Shown in pieces: positions 1 through 9,449 of a stretch of DNA of 64,000 bases (the stretch's first letter is position 1; the number at the start of each line of letters is the position of its first letter). The position numbers and the translations under genes were made by a program. The notes beneath the pieces are model-generated. The model saw only the letters and a program-made list of their open reading frames with translations. It ran no database searches and was not told the origin of the DNA. The DNA comes from Massilia sp. BSC265 (lineage in GTDB: Bacteria > Pseudomonadota > Gammaproteobacteria > Burkholderiales > Burkholderiaceae_D): the NCBI RefSeq assembly GCF_000740675.1, contig NZ_JPXI01000040.1:1-64000 (forward strand), read 5' to 3'.

Positions 1-4
1 GCAA

Positions 5-30
5 CTGAACTGCCCCCCAAAAGTTGGACA
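5..30 (+). repeat. IS3-family left inverted repeat
   Basis: 26-bp terminal repeat, CTGAACTG followed by a C-run and AAAAGTTGGACA. It pairs with 1432-1457 at 22 of 26 positions. Confidence 0.85.
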
Positions 31-49
31 CAACTTTGGGGGTTTTTCT

Positions 50-586
50 ATGGCGAAGTACGACGAGCAGTTCAAGCTCGCGGTTGTTCAAGAGTATCTG
101 TCGGACGGATCAGCTGGCTACCATGCGATGGCGAAGCGGCACGGGCTTTCGAGTCATGCCATGCTGCAAAGATGGGTCATGGCCTATCGGCTGCATGGGA
201 GCGCGGGGCTCAGCAAGAAGTCCAGCACATACAGTGCCGAGTTCAAATTGTCGGTACTGCGGCACATGTGGGAAAATCAAGCTTCAATGATTCAGACTGC
301 CGCCAGGTTCGACATTCGTCACCACGCAATGGTTGGCATCTGGGAGCGCGCATACCGGGATGGAGGCCTTGAGGCATTGATCCCACGCCCACGTGGACGA
401 CCCAAAGCAGTGACAACGCCAGAACCAGCCCCAGCACCAGATAGTGCGCAGGACGATGACAAACTCAGTCGCGAGCAGTTGCTAGCTGAGGTGAAGCAGT
501 TGCGCATGGAGCTTGCTTACACAAAAAAATTGCAAGCCTTAGTTCAAGCCCGGCAGAAGCAAGTGCCGCAGAAAAGGCGCAAGTAG
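50..586 (+). CDS. IS150-type transposase OrfA (DNA-binding subunit)
   Basis: 178-residue protein with two similar N-terminal helix-turn-helix units: residues about 5-55 around YDEQFKLAVVQEYL, and about 65-120 around YSAEFKLSVLRHMW. These bind the IS ends in the IS150 group. A charged C-terminal helix with a leucine-rich segment (LSREQLLAEVKQLRMELAY) should mediate multimerisation with OrfB. The ATG lies just inside the left inverted repeat. The stop codon TAG shares its last base with the GTG start of orfB. An A7 tract near the 3' end (523-529) allows -1 frameshifting into the orfB frame. Confidence 0.92.
   Translation: MAKYDEQFKLAVVQEYLSDGSAGYHAMAKRHGLSSHAMLQRWVMAYRLHGSAGLSKKSSTYSAEFKLSVLRHMWENQASMIQTAARFDIRHHAMVGIWERAYRDGGLEALIPRPRGRPKAVTTPEPAPAPDSAQDDDKLSREQLLAEVKQLRMELAYTKKLQALVQARQKQVPQKRRK
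523..529 (+). other. A7 slippery site for -1 programmed frameshift
   Basis: Seven consecutive A residues lie inside the last fifth of orfA. The -1 frame is open from here straight into orfB with no stop codon between 520 and 586, so a -1 slip would give the OrfAB fusion transposase expected for IS3 elements. The slip itself is inferred from family behaviour. Confidence 0.75.
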
Positions 587-1422
587 TGCATGAACTAAGG
601 CAGCTGTTTCCATTGGCTTGCCTGCTCAAGCTGGCCAACCTGGCGCGCAGCACTTTCTATTACCAGCACAAATCTCTTCAGGGCGCCGACACGTACGAGC
701 AGCTCAAGGAGCAGATTCGTACGCTCTTCAATTGCCACATGGGACGCTATGGCTACCGGCGCATCACGGCCGGAATACGCCAGTTTGGACAGCAGGTCAA
801 TCACAAGACGGTCCAGCGGCTGATGGGCACGCTGGGCTTGAAATCGCTGGTGCGACCGAAGAAGTATCGTTCGTTCAAAGGCGAGGTAGGCCAGGCTGCG
901 CCCAATGAGCTGCGGCGCCGATTCAAGGCAGCAGCCCCTTATCAGAAATGGGTAACCGATGTGACCGAATTTCACGTGGCCGGAGAAAGGTTGTACCTCT
1001 CGCCAGTGCTGGATTTATACAACGGCGAAATCGTCGCTTTCGAGACCAGCAAACGCCCTGCCTTCGAACTAGTGGACTCGATGCTCAAGAAAGCACTGGC
1101 CAAGCTCGGACCAAGTGATAGGCCACTATTGCACTCCGACCAGGGTTGGCAATACCGGATGCCGGCCTACCAACGCCAGCTGCGTGAACGCCAGCTCGTG
1201 CAGAGCATGTCACGCAAGGGCAACTGCCTCGACAACGCGGCCATGGAGAGTTTCTTCGCAGTCCTCAAGTCCGAGTTCTTCTACCTGAACAAGTTTTCCA
1301 CCGTCGATGAGTTGCGCGATGGCTTGACTGACTACATCCGCTATTACAATCACGACCGCATCAAGCTCAAACTAAAAGGCCTGAGTCCCGTTCAGTACAG
1401 GACTCAGGCCTTGGCCGCTTAG
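586..1422 (+). CDS. IS150-type transposase OrfB (DDE catalytic domain)
   Basis: 278-residue IS3-family catalytic subunit. An N-terminal HTH_21-like region (about 45-105, with GRYGYRRI) precedes the rve integrase core. The DDE residues are visible as D in KWVTDVTEF, D in LLHSDQGWQYR and E in LDNAAMESFFAVLKSEFF. The C-terminus has the usual YIRYYNHDRIK and LSPVQYR motifs. GTG start at 586 overlaps the orfA stop. In vivo the active enzyme is expected to be the OrfAB fusion made at the A7 tract. The protein appears intact and of normal length. Confidence 0.93.
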   Translation: MHELRQLFPLACLLKLANLARSTFYYQHKSLQGADTYEQLKEQIRTLFNCHMGRYGYRRITAGIRQFGQQVNHKTVQRLMGTLGLKSLVRPKKYRSFKGEVGQAAPNELRRRFKAAAPYQKWVTDVTEFHVAGERLYLSPVLDLYNGEIVAFETSKRPAFELVDSMLKKALAKLGPSDRPLLHSDQGWQYRMPAYQRQLRERQLVQSMSRKGNCLDNAAMESFFAVLKSEFFYLNKFSTVDELRDGLTDYIRYYNHDRIKLKLKGLSPVQYRTQALAA

Positions 1423-1431
1423 CAAACTAAC

Positions 1432-1457
1432 CGTCCAACTTTATGGGGTCAGTTCAG
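1432..1457 (-). repeat. IS3-family right inverted repeat
   Basis: Complement of the left repeat with four mismatches. It lies 9 bp after the orfB stop codon. Confidence 0.85.
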
Positions 1458-1513
1458 ATGCTTGCGGTTTTCTGGAGCAGGGTGGCCTTTGCAGGGGCCG
1501 CTCCCTATGCTGC

Positions 1514-2248
1514 TTAACGGTTGCGGTTGGCGATCTCGTTACCGATCATGCCGCCGCCGATGATGCCGGCCACGGTGGCCAGCTTCTTGCCGTTGCCGCC
1601 GCCGATCTGGTTGCCGATCAGGCCGCCGATCACCGCGCCGGTGCCGATGCCGACGTAGTTGGGCTGGGCCGGCGCCGGAGCCGGTGCTTGCTGCGGATAG
1701 TAGCGCGGCTCGCTGTAGCGCGGCTCACTCGGCTTCGCGTGCACCACGCGGGTCTTCTCGACCACCTTCACCACCGGTTTCTCGCGGATCACTTCCTTGA
1801 TCACGACCCGCTCCGGTGCCGGCGCCGGCTGGGCAGCCGGTTGCGCATAGGCGATCGGCTGGGCTGCGGCGACCGGCATGGCCATCTGCGGTGCTGGACC
1901 GGCTGCCAGCTGGGTAGCCAGCTGCGGGGTCACCGGGGTGGCCGACAGCGGTGCGGCCATCTGGCCCTGGACCGCGGCGGCCGGCACCATCACGACCTGG
2001 CCTTGGGCGGTGGTCATCGGAACAAGGTTCGGCTGTTGAAGCCCCGGCTGCTGCATGGCAGGCTGCACGCCGTAGGGCGCAGCGGCGGCCAGCTGGGCCG
2101 ACGGGACGTCCGGCGCGCTGTTCGAGTTCGGCAGCAGGCCGGCGATCGCGGCGGCGCCAGTCAGGCTGACAACCACGACCGACACGGCGGCAGCGGCCAT
2201 CAGGGGATGAATACGCGAGGTGATGACATTCTGGCGGGTGGTTTCCAT
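1514..2248 (-). CDS. Glycine-zipper 2TM domain envelope protein
   Basis: 244-residue protein. An N-terminal membrane segment (about residues 15-40, MAAAAVSVVVVSLTGAAAIAG) is followed by a long Ala/Pro/Gln-rich low-complexity region. A basic stretch (VVIKEVIREKPVVKVVEK) comes next, then a C-terminal glycine-zipper hairpin (GAVIGGLIGNQIGGG...GGGMIGNEIANRNR), as in Rickettsia 17-kDa antigen/SlyB-like proteins. The ATG at 2248 is chosen because GGAG lies 6-8 bases upstream; an upstream in-frame start at 2308 lacks this. Likely located in the inner membrane facing the periplasm, with a possible role in envelope integrity. Exact function unknown. Confidence 0.8.
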   Translation of the reverse strand: METTRQNVITSRIHPLMAAAAVSVVVVSLTGAAAIAGLLPNSNSAPDVPSAQLAAAAPYGVQPAMQQPGLQQPNLVPMTTAQGQVVMVPAAAVQGQMAAPLSATPVTPQLATQLAAGPAPQMAMPVAAAQPIAYAQPAAQPAPAPERVVIKEVIREKPVVKVVEKTRVVHAKPSEPRYSEPRYYPQQAPAPAPAQPNYVGIGTGAVIGGLIGNQIGGGNGKKLATVAGIIGGGMIGNEIANRNR

Positions 2249-2348
2249 GTTCTGCTCCGGTAAAGACGTTGTTGTCGTATGGGAGTAGATTACCGGCGAG
2301 TCCGGCACAGAACTAGACAGAAGCCTGTATCAATCGTAAAGACTTGTA

Positions 2349-2368
2349 AGCGAGCCCGAGGGCTCGCT
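2349..2368 (-). terminator. Hairpin downstream of gph
   Basis: Perfect 9-bp inverted repeat AGCGAGCCC/GGGCTCGCT with a 2-base centre, 18 bp past the gph stop codon. The T-run on the minus strand is weak, so it may only partly terminate. Confidence 0.55.
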
Positions 2369-2385
2369 CTATAAGAGAGGGGGGC

Positions 2386-3093
2386 TCAGGCGGCGGACGT
2401 AGCGGCGCGTGCGGTTTCCACCACGGTGCGCAGGGTCTGCAGCAGGTCGGTCGGAGTGTCGAGCAGGTAGTCGGCGCCCCAGGTCGACGGTTCGATGGCG
2501 CCGCAGTAGCCCCAGTTGCAGGCCACCGTGACCATGCCGGCCGCGTGCCCGGCTTCGATGTCACGCTTGTCGTCGCCCACGTACCAGCACTGCTCCGGAT
2601 CCACGCCCAGGCGGCGTGCGCCCTCGAGCAGCGGGGCAGGGTGGGGTTTCGGGAAGCCGGTGGTATCGCCCGACACCACGCAGCCGGCATGCGACAGGCC
2701 GATCTGCGGAAGCAGGGGATCGGTGAAGCGCGCCGGCTTGTTGGTGACGATGCCCCAGGCCATGCCGGCCTGTTCGATTCCGTGCAGCAGTTCGCTGACG
2801 CCGCCGAACAGCGAGCTGTGCACGGCCATGGTTTCCTGGTAGCGGTCGAACCACTGCATGCGCAGTTCCTCGTAACCCTCGTCGCCCGGCGCCAGGCCGA
2901 AGGCGGCGCCGATCATGCCGCGCGCGCCGGCGGACGCGGTGGGGCGCAGCACCGAATACGGGGTCGGCGGCAGGCCGCGTTCGGTACGCAGCCAGTTGAC
3001 GGCCGCCGCAAGGTCGGGCGCGGTGTCGGCGAGCGTGCCATCGAGGTCGAACAGAATGGCACGCGGTGCGGGCAGGACGGTCGGGAGGGTCAT
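2386..3093 (-). CDS. gph: Phosphoglycolate phosphatase, HAD family
   Basis: HAD-superfamily hydrolase that removes 2-phosphoglycolate, a by-product of oxidative DNA damage repair. Visible motifs in order: I, LFDLDGTLADTAPDL (nucleophile and acid Asp); II, GIVTNKP; III, Lys in PKPHPAPLLEGARRLG; IV, YVGDDKRDIEAG. A cap domain lies between motifs I and II. 235 residues from the ATG at 3093, normal for bacterial Gph. A start at 3138 (250 residues) is possible because neither start has a strong ribosome binding site. It follows ubiG in the same direction, an arrangement common in Burkholderiales. A closely related HAD phosphatase cannot be excluded. Confidence 0.85.
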   Translation of the reverse strand: MTLPTVLPAPRAILFDLDGTLADTAPDLAAAVNWLRTERGLPPTPYSVLRPTASAGARGMIGAAFGLAPGDEGYEELRMQWFDRYQETMAVHSSLFGGVSELLHGIEQAGMAWGIVTNKPARFTDPLLPQIGLSHAGCVVSGDTTGFPKPHPAPLLEGARRLGVDPEQCWYVGDDKRDIEAGHAAGMVTVACNWGYCGAIEPSTWGADYLLDTPTDLLQTLRTVVETARAATSAA

Positions 3094-3145
3094 GGGAAAA
3101 GTCGGGCGATCGGGCGGGGTCAAATCGCGAGGTTGCATCGCGAGG

Positions 3146-3847
3146 TTAAACTGATTTACTGCACGCCACCATGTAATTCACGTCGGTGTCGTTGTTGAGC
3201 GAGTAAATCCTGGTCAGCGGATTGTAGGTCAGGCCTTTCAGGCCGTCGACCTGCAGGCCGGCCAGGCGTGCGAACTGCGACAGTTCGGCCGGCGTGATGA
3301 ACTTGGCGTAGTCGTGGGTGCCGCGCGGCAGCATGCGCAGGATGTATTCCGCGCCGATGACGGCGAACAGGTAGGACTTCGGGTTGCGGTTGAGCGTCGA
3401 GAAGAACACATGGCCGCCCGGTTTCACCAGGGTGGCCGCGGCCTGCACGATCGAAGCCGGGTCCGGCACGTGCTCGAGCATTTCCATGCAGGTGACCACG
3501 TCGAACTGGCCGGGTTCTTCAAGCGCCATTTCTTCGGCGGAGATGTGCTTGTAGCGGACCTCGACGCCCGATTCCAGGCTGTGCAGGTCGGCGACCTTCA
3601 AGGCCTTCTTCGACAGGTCGATGCCGGTCACCTTGGCGCCCTTGCGCGCCATGGCTTCGGACAGCACGCCGCCGCCGCAGCCGATGTCGATCACGCGCTT
3701 GCCAAGCAGCGGGGCGCGGGCATTGATCCACTCGAGGCGCAGTGGATTGATTTCGTGCAGCGGTCGGAATTCCGACGTCGGGTCCCACCAGCGGTGGGCC
3801 AGTTCGCTGAATTTCTGGATTTCTAATGGGTCTGCGTTCGTGTTCAT
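3146..3847 (-). CDS. ubiG: Bifunctional ubiquinone O-methyltransferase UbiG
   Basis: SAM-dependent class I methyltransferase that carries out both O-methylations in ubiquinone biosynthesis. Evidence: N-terminal [19 protein letters not shown], typical of UbiG; SAM-binding motif [21 protein letters not shown]; then [13 protein letters not shown] and a C-terminal [18 protein letters not shown]. 233 residues, near the family norm. The ATG at 3847 ([13 protein letters not shown]) matches the family start; an upstream in-frame ATG at 3892 would add 15 unrelated residues. Transcribed with gph downstream. Peripheral membrane or cytoplasmic enzyme. Confidence 0.95.
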   Translation of the reverse strand: MNTNADPLEIQKFSELAHRWWDPTSEFRPLHEINPLRLEWINARAPLLGKRVIDIGCGGGVLSEAMARKGAKVTGIDLSKKALKVADLHSLESGVEVRYKHISAEEMALEEPGQFDVVTCMEMLEHVPDPASIVQAAATLVKPGGHVFFSTLNRNPKSYLFAVIGAEYILRMLPRGTHDYAKFITPAELSQFARLAGLQVDGLKGLTYNPLTRIYSLNNDTDVNYMVACSKSV

Positions 3848-3945
3848 ACTCGGGATCATACTGGAAATGACGAAGCTCACGGGGTGCAGCACGGAAAATA
3901 TGTACGCATACGTCGGTAGGCGGCCGTGTCCTGCTTGTCAAAACG

Positions 3946-3972
3946 AAAAAAACCCCGCCTGGGCGGGGTTTT
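3946..3972 (-). terminator. Rho-independent terminator after the ompA-like gene
   Basis: ACCCCGCC/GGCGGGGT stem flanked by an A-run on the plus strand that reads as seven T residues on the minus strand. It lies 20 bp past the ompA-like stop. The plus strand also reads GGGGTTTT, so it can work weakly in both directions. Confidence 0.88.
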
Positions 3973-3991
3973 AGCATGCAATCCGAAAGGA

Positions 3992-4708
3992 TTACTTGTT
4001 GACGGTACGGGTGCCGACGACTTCGATCTCCACGCGGCGGTTCTTCGCGCGGCCAGCCGAGGTCTTGTTGTCGGCTTCAGGCTGCGATTCGCCCTTGCCT
4101 TCGGTGTAGATGCGGTTTTCTTCCACGCCCTTGCCCTTCAGGTAGGCCTTGACGGCTTCGGCACGGCGGATCGACAGCTTCTGGTTGTAGGCATCGGTGC
4201 CGACCGAGTCGGTGTGGCCGACGGCGATGATGACTTCCAGGTTCATGTCGCTCAGCTTCGAGACCAGATCGTCGAGCGATGCCTTGCCGGCCGGCTTCAG
4301 CACGGCCTTGTCGAAGTCGAAGAAGGCGTCAGCCGAATAGGAAACTTTTTCCGAGGTCGGGACCGGAGCCGGAGCTGGAACCGGAGCCGGAGCCGGAGCA
4401 GGTGCCGGTGCGGCAACCGGAGGCGGCGGCGGCGCGACGCACTTGCCGTTTTCCAGCTTCTCGGGCGGCACGCACAGCGGCGCGTCGCAGCCGGGGACCG
4501 CGTCTGCCGGGGTCCAGTAACCGGTGCGCCAGCACAGGCCGAAAGGATTGCGGGCGATCACGCCGCGGCTGTCCTGCACATAGGCGCTGTACGGGGTGCG
4601 CGCCTGGATGTCCGTGGTCAGCGGTGCATACGGCGCATCGCTTTGGGCATACACGTTGCCAGCGATCGCAGCCGAAGCAGCGAGCATGAGGGTTGCCAGT
4701 TTATTCAT
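3992..4708 (-). CDS. ompA: OmpA-family outer membrane protein with peptidoglycan-binding domain
   Basis: 238 residues with a signal peptide (MNKLATLMLAASAAIAGNVYA, cleaved after AYA). A short central region holds Cys residues (FGLCWRTGYW, CDAPLCVPPEK), followed by a Pro/Ala linker. The C-terminal OmpA domain (about 125-235) contains the peptidoglycan-binding core VGHTDSVGTDAYNQKLSIRR and GKGESQP...AKNRRVEI. There is no eight-stranded N-terminal barrel, so this is a small OmpA/Pal-like anchor and not E. coli-type OmpA. Good ribosome binding site (AAGGAAAAAGAAC before ATG). Monocistronic, with its own terminator. Confidence 0.92.
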   Translation of the reverse strand: MNKLATLMLAASAAIAGNVYAQSDAPYAPLTTDIQARTPYSAYVQDSRGVIARNPFGLCWRTGYWTPADAVPGCDAPLCVPPEKLENGKCVAPPPPPVAAPAPAPAPAPVPAPAPVPTSEKVSYSADAFFDFDKAVLKPAGKASLDDLVSKLSDMNLEVIIAVGHTDSVGTDAYNQKLSIRRAEAVKAYLKGKGVEENRIYTEGKGESQPEADNKTSAGRAKNRRVEIEVVGTRTVNK

Positions 4709-5057
4709 GTTCTTTTTCCTTTCGGGGATAAATGCCTTGCGAAACTCAGCGGGGCGTTATGATCAAGATACTAACACGTCCGGGGAAGGGGCCAGTTTCG
4801 CATTGTGAAGCAATCAATTAATTTCCTGTCTATTTTGCCACATGGACCAAAAACGCACGACTGCACCTAAATCAAACCTGATGCATATTTTTATCGATGT
4901 TGTTTAGCCGCAACATTTTGGCAAGCGTGCTGCGGCGGCCTCGACAATCGTCGAACTGTCATGGCAGAAAACGGAATTGTGCTGCCGCTAAGTGCCGCAT
5001 GGTAGAATCGTCTGTTGAAATCTAAAACCATTAGCCTGAAAGCAGTCGACCCGCCCA
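4709..5057. promoter_or_regulatory. Divergent ompA/gyrA intergenic region
   Basis: 349 bp with no gene, AT-richer than its surroundings, containing the outward promoters for the ompA-like gene and gyrA. A TAGAAT hexamer at 5003-5008 is a plausible gyrA -10. TTGTGC at 4977-4982 is the nearest -35-like hexamer, but its 20-bp spacer is longer than ideal. No clear operator was recognised. Confidence 0.45.
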
Positions 5058-7673
5058 ATGGATCAATTCGCAAAAGAAACAGTCCCCATTTCCCTAGAAG
5101 AAGAAATGCGCAAGAGCTACCTCGATTACGCGATGAGCGTGATCGTGGGCCGTGCTCTGCCGGACGTGCGCGACGGCCTCAAGCCGGTGCACCGCCGCGT
5201 GCTGTACTCCATGCACGAAAGTAACTACGCGCACAACCGTCCGTACGTGAAATGCGCGCGCGTGGTCGGCGACACGATGGGTAAGTACCACCCGCACGGC
5301 GACGCGTCGATCTACGACACGCTGGTGCGCATGGCGCAGGACTTCTCGCTGCGCTATACCCTGGTCGACGGCCAGGGCAACTTCGGCTCGATCGACGGCG
5401 ACAGCGCCGCGGCAATGCGTTACACCGAGTGCCGCCTGGACCGCATCGCGAGCGAACTGCTGGCCGACATCGACAAGGACACCGTCGACTACCAGCCGAA
5501 CTACGACGGCAAGGAAAAGGAACCGACCGTCCTGCCGACCAAGATCCCGAACCTGCTCATCAACGGTTCCTCGGGCATCGCGGTGGGCATGGCCACCAAT
5601 ATCCCGCCGCACAACCTGTCGGAAGTCATCAACGGCGCCCAGCACCTGCTGAAGAATCCGGACTGCAGCATCGACGAGCTGATCGAACTGATTCCGGCGC
5701 CGGACTTCCCGACCGCCGGCATCATCTACGGCGTCTCGGGCGTGCGCGACGGTTATCGCACCGGCCGCGGCCGCGTGGTGATGCGCGCCAAGACCCACTT
5801 CGAGGAATACGGCAAGGACGGCGGCCGCGTCGCGATCATCATCGACGAGCTGCCGTACCAGGTGAACAAGAAGTCGCTGCTCGAGCGCATCGCCGAGAAC
5901 GTGCGCGACAAGAAGCTGGAAGGCATCAGCGACATCCGCGACGAGTCCGACAAGTCGGGCATGCGCGTGGTCATCGAGCTCAAGCGCGGCGAAGTGCCGG
6001 AAGTGGTACTGAACAACCTGTACAAGCAGACCCAGCTGCAGGACACCTTCGGCATGAACATGGTGGCGCTGGTCAATGGCCAGCCGAAGCTGCTGAACCT
6101 CAAGCAGATGCTCGAGTGCTTCCTGTCGCACCGCCGCGAAGTGGTCACCCGCCGCACCGTGTTCGAGCTGCGCAAGGCGCGCGAGCGCGGCCACATGCTG
6201 GAAGGCCTGGCCGTGGCGCTGGCCAACATCGACGACTTCATCGCGATCATCAAGGCCGCGCCGACGCCGCCGATCGCGAAGGTCGAGCTGATGGGGCGCG
6301 CCTGGGATTCGTCCCTGGTGCGCGAGATGCTGAACCGCACCGAAACGGGCGCCGCCGGCGGCATCGAAGCCTTCCGTCCTGAGCACCTGCCGAAGCACTA
6401 CGGCATGCAGCAGGACGGCCTGTACAAGCTGTCCGACGAGCAGGCCCAGGAAATCCTGCAGATGCGCCTGCAGCGCCTGACCGGCCTGGAGCAGGACAAG
6501 ATCGTCAACGAGTACAAGGAAGTGATGGCCCACATCGCCGACCTGCTCGACATCCTGGCCCGCCCTGAGCGCGTGACCACGATCATCAGCGACGAGATGG
6601 CGCAGATCAAGCTTGATTACACCGAGAACGGCAAGGATGCACGCCGCTCGGTCATCGAGCACAACGCCAGCGACCTCGAGACCGAAGACCTGATCACCCC
6701 GCAGGACATGGTGGTCACGCTGTCGCACTCGGGCTACATGAAGGCGCAGCCGATCTCCGAATACCGCGCCCAGAAGCGCGGCGGCCGCGGCAAGCAGGCG
6801 GCGGCGACGAAGGACGAGGACTGGATCGACCAGCTGTTCATCGCCAACACCCACGACTACATCCTGTGCTTCTCGAACCGCGGCCGGATGTACTGGCTGA
6901 AGGTGTGGGAAGTGCCGCAGGGTTCGCGCAATTCGCGCGGCAAGCCGATCGTCAACATGTTCCCGCTGCAGGACGGCGAGAAGATCACCGTGATCCTGCC
7001 GCTGTCGGGCGAGAACCGGACCTTCCCGGAAGACCACTACGTGTTCATGGCGACCTCGCTGGGCACCGTCAAGAAGACCCCGCTGCGCGACTTCAGCAAC
7101 CCGCGCAAGGCCGGCATCATCGCCGTCGACCTGGACGACGGCGACGTGCTGGTGGGCGCCGCACTCACCGACGGCCAGCACGACGTGATGCTGTTCTCGG
7201 ACGGCGGCAAGGCGGTGCGCTTCGACGAGAACGACGTGCGTCCGATGGGCCGCACCGCGCGCGGCGTGCGCGGCATGAACCTGGAGGAAGGCCAGCAGGT
7301 CATCGCGCTGCTGGTGGCCGAGAACGAGCAGCAGTCGGTGCTCACGGCAACCGAGAACGGCTACGGCAAGCGTACCCCGATCCTTGAATACACCCGCCAC
7401 GGCCGCGGCACCAAGGGCATGATCGCGATCCAGCAGTCCGAGCGCAATGGCAAGGTAGTGGCTGCAACCCTGGTCGATGCCAACGACGAGATCATGCTGA
7501 TCACGACGGGCGGCGTGCTGATCCGCACCCGCGTGGCCGAGATCCGCGAGATGGGCCGCGCCACCCAGGGCGTGACCCTGATCGCGGTGGAAGACGGCAC
7601 CAAGCTGTCCGGCCTGCAGCGCATCGTCGAGACCGACCTCGAAGAGGTCGAACTCGAACAAGCGCCGCAATAA
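5058..7673 (+). CDS. gyrA: DNA gyrase subunit A
   Basis: 871-residue subunit that cuts and rejoins DNA in negative supercoiling; it works as GyrA2GyrB2. The catalytic tyrosine is Tyr122 ([10 protein letters not shown]), with the same numbering as E. coli. The N-terminal breakage-reunion domain is followed by the C-terminal beta-pinwheel carrying the GyrA box QKRGGRGKQ. In the quinolone-resistance region the sequence is [10 protein letters not shown], so position 83 is Ala and position 84 Ser, unlike the E. coli Ser83-Ala84. The acidic C-terminal tail ([11 protein letters not shown]) is typical. Followed by a strong terminator. Confidence 0.99.
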   Translation: MDQFAKETVPISLEEEMRKSYLDYAMSVIVGRALPDVRDGLKPVHRRVLYSMHESNYAHNRPYVKCARVVGDTMGKYHPHGDASIYDTLVRMAQDFSLRYTLVDGQGNFGSIDGDSAAAMRYTECRLDRIASELLADIDKDTVDYQPNYDGKEKEPTVLPTKIPNLLINGSSGIAVGMATNIPPHNLSEVINGAQHLLKNPDCSIDELIELIPAPDFPTAGIIYGVSGVRDGYRTGRGRVVMRAKTHFEEYGKDGGRVAIIIDELPYQVNKKSLLERIAENVRDKKLEGISDIRDESDKSGMRVVIELKRGEVPEVVLNNLYKQTQLQDTFGMNMVALVNGQPKLLNLKQMLECFLSHRREVVTRRTVFELRKARERGHMLEGLAVALANIDDFIAIIKAAPTPPIAKVELMGRAWDSSLVREMLNRTETGAAGGIEAFRPEHLPKHYGMQQDGLYKLSDEQAQEILQMRLQRLTGLEQDKIVNEYKEVMAHIADLLDILARPERVTTIISDEMAQIKLDYTENGKDARRSVIEHNASDLETEDLITPQDMVVTLSHSGYMKAQPISEYRAQKRGGRGKQAAATKDEDWIDQLFIANTHDYILCFSNRGRMYWLKVWEVPQGSRNSRGKPIVNMFPLQDGEKITVILPLSGENRTFPEDHYVFMATSLGTVKKTPLRDFSNPRKAGIIAVDLDDGDVLVGAALTDGQHDVMLFSDGGKAVRFDENDVRPMGRTARGVRGMNLEEGQQVIALLVAENEQQSVLTATENGYGKRTPILEYTRHGRGTKGMIAIQQSERNGKVVAATLVDANDEIMLITTGGVLIRTRVAEIREMGRATQGVTLIAVEDGTKLSGLQRIVETDLEEVELEQAPQ

Positions 7674-7682
7674 AGCGTCGAG

Positions 7683-7711
7683 CGGGCCGCCATTGCGCGG
7701 CCCGTTTTTTT
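7683..7711 (+). terminator. Rho-independent terminator after gyrA
   Basis: CGGGCCGC/GCGGCCCG stem, 6-base loop, then seven T residues. It lies about 10 bp past the gyrA stop. Confidence 0.93.
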
Positions 7712-7760
7712 ACTGCCGGGCCCGGACGTGCCGGCCCAGTTTTGGAAGCCCGTGAACCAC

Positions 7761-8327
7761 ATGAAGAAGTTTGTCCTCGGCTTGTACGCTGCAGCCGTTT
7801 TTGCAGCCCTCCCTTCGTTTGCGCTGGCGGCGCCGGCGGCCGCAGTTGCCCCGACTGCTGACCAGCAGACCACCGCGGCCGTGAAAGCCATGCTCGACGC
7901 GATGGAAGTCCGCAAGAACATGCTCGCCATGTACGGCGAAATGCAGAAGGCCATGCCGGCCATCATGCGCCAGCAGGCGGTCGGCCTGATCCAGGCCGAT
8001 CCCAAGATGAGCGCCGAGCAGAAGAAGGAAGCGGTGGCCCGGGTCGACAGGACCCTGCCGGGCGTGGTGCAGTCGGTCGGCAAGATCTTCAGCGATCCGG
8101 CCCTGATCGATGAGATGATCACGGAAATGGTGCCGCTGTACGCGAACAACTACACGGTCGCCGAGATCAAGCAGCTGACCGCCTTCTACCAGAGCCCGGT
8201 CGGCCGCAAGATGATGGCGCTGACGCCGAAGCTGTCGACCGAAGCCATGGCCGTCGCCCAGCGCGTGGTCACGCCGCGGCTCGGCAAGCTGTTGAACGAT
8301 GTGATGCAGGACGTGCAGAAACCCTAA
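7761..8327 (+). CDS. DUF2059 domain secreted protein
   Basis: 188 residues from the ATG at 7761. N-terminal signal peptide (MKKFVLGLYAAAVFAALPSFALA). The helical DUF2059 region (about residues 85-170) contains the conserved segment NNYTVAEIKQLTAFYQSPVGRK. An upstream ATG at 7728 would place a non-signal extension before the basic KK of the signal, so 7761 is preferred. Periplasmic. Function unknown in the family. It sits between gyrA and serC and is spaced 15 bp from serC, so the two are probably co-transcribed. Confidence 0.85.
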   Translation: MKKFVLGLYAAAVFAALPSFALAAPAAAVAPTADQQTTAAVKAMLDAMEVRKNMLAMYGEMQKAMPAIMRQQAVGLIQADPKMSAEQKKEAVARVDRTLPGVVQSVGKIFSDPALIDEMITEMVPLYANNYTVAEIKQLTAFYQSPVGRKMMALTPKLSTEAMAVAQRVVTPRLGKLLNDVMQDVQKP

Positions 8328-8342
8328 GAACGAAAGGACCGC

Positions 8343-9434
8343 ATGACGAACCAGGTTTTCAATTTCTCGGCCGGTCCGGCCGTACTCCCGAGGGAAGTGC
8401 TGCAGCAGGCAGCGAGCGAGATGCTCGACTGGCACGGCAGCGGCATGTCGGTCATGGAGATGAGTCACCGTGGTCCGGAATTCATCTCGATCTATCGGCA
8501 GGCGGAAAGCGACCTGCGCGAGCTGCTGGCGGTGCCGCCGAACTACAAGATCCTGTTCATGCAGGGCGGGGGACTGGCGCAGAACGCCATCATTCCGCTC
8601 AACATGGTCGGCTGCTGCCCGCAGCCGGCGACGATCGACTTCATCCATACCGGCTCCTGGTCGGGCAAGTCGATCAAGGAAGCCAAGCGCTACGCCCACG
8701 TCAACATCGCCGCCTCGAGCGAGGCGAGCGGGTTTACCGGGGTGCCGCCGCAGGACACCTGGAGCCTGACGTCGCATGCGGCCTACCTGCACATCTGCAC
8801 CAACGAGACCATCGACGGCGTCGAGTACAACTTCGTGCCCGAGTCCAAGCCGAAGGTGCCGATCGTGGCCGACATGTCCTCGCACATCCTGTCGCGCGTC
8901 GTCGACGTGTCGAAGTACGGCGTGATCTTCGCCGGCGCCCAGAAGAACATCGGCCCGGCCGGCCTGACTCTGGTGATCGTGCGCGAGGACCTGCTGGACG
9001 ACGCCCTGCCGATCTGCCCCTCGGCCTTCCACTGGAGGACCGTGGCCGAGCACGACTCCATGTTCAACACGCCGCCGACCTACTCGATCTACATCGCGGG
9101 CCTGGTGTTCGCCCACCTCAAGAAGCAGGGTGGCGTCGCGGCGATGGAACAGCGTAATATCGAAAAAGCGCGCCTGCTGTACGAGGCGCTGGACGCCGAC
9201 GACTTCTACCAGAACCGCGTCGCGCCCGAATACCGCTCGCGCATGAACGTACCGTTCTTCCTGCGCGACGAATCCCTGAACGACAAATTCCTGGCCGGCG
9301 CGAAGGCGCGCGGGCTGCTGCAACTGAAGGGCCACAAGTCCGTCGGCGGCATGCGGGCATCGATCTACAACGCGATGCCGCTCGAGGGTGTGCAGGCCCT
9401 CGTCGATTATTTGAACGAATTCGCGGGGCGGTAA
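8343..9434 (+). CDS. serC: Phosphoserine aminotransferase
   Basis: 363-residue class V aminotransferase converting 3-phosphohydroxypyruvate to phosphoserine (serine synthesis); it also acts in pyridoxine synthesis. Evidence: N-terminal [14 protein letters not shown], the hallmark [16 protein letters not shown]-binding Lys in [14 protein letters not shown], and the C-terminal [17 protein letters not shown]. Good ribosome binding site (GAAAGGACCGC before ATG). It heads the serine/aromatic amino acid block. A palindromic repeat separates it from pheA. Confidence 0.98.
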   Translation: MTNQVFNFSAGPAVLPREVLQQAASEMLDWHGSGMSVMEMSHRGPEFISIYRQAESDLRELLAVPPNYKILFMQGGGLAQNAIIPLNMVGCCPQPATIDFIHTGSWSGKSIKEAKRYAHVNIAASSEASGFTGVPPQDTWSLTSHAAYLHICTNETIDGVEYNFVPESKPKVPIVADMSSHILSRVVDVSKYGVIFAGAQKNIGPAGLTLVIVREDLLDDALPICPSAFHWRTVAEHDSMFNTPPTYSIYIAGLVFAHLKKQGGVAAMEQRNIEKARLLYEALDADDFYQNRVAPEYRSRMNVPFFLRDESLNDKFLAGAKARGLLQLKGHKSVGGMRASIYNAMPLEGVQALVDYLNEFAGR

Positions 9435-9449
9435 CAGCGACCGCAGTTC

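Larger units (their letters stand above)
6..1456 (+). mobile_element. IS3-family insertion sequence, IS150-type, complete
   Basis: A complete IS of about 1.45 kb with two overlapping ORFs in the orfA/orfB arrangement. Imperfect terminal inverted repeats are visible: 5-30 (CTGAACTGCCCCCCAAAAGT...) against the complement of 1432-1457 (CTGAACTGACCCCATAAAGT...), matching at 22 of 26 positions. Ends read TG...CA as usual in the family. OrfA carries two helix-turn-helix segments and OrfB a DDE integrase core, both typical of the IS150 group. No short target duplication can be seen: the bases before 5 and after 1457 differ. This suggests an old copy or one reshuffled by recombination. Both ORFs and the slippery site are intact, so the element may still be active. 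Confidence 0.93.

Noticed and set aside
5094-7670. Long open frame antisense to gyrA (about 858 codons)
   Set aside because: High-GC genes often leave the opposite strand open. It has no family motifs and low-complexity composition (Val/Asp/His/Leu rich), and gyrA fully explains the stretch.
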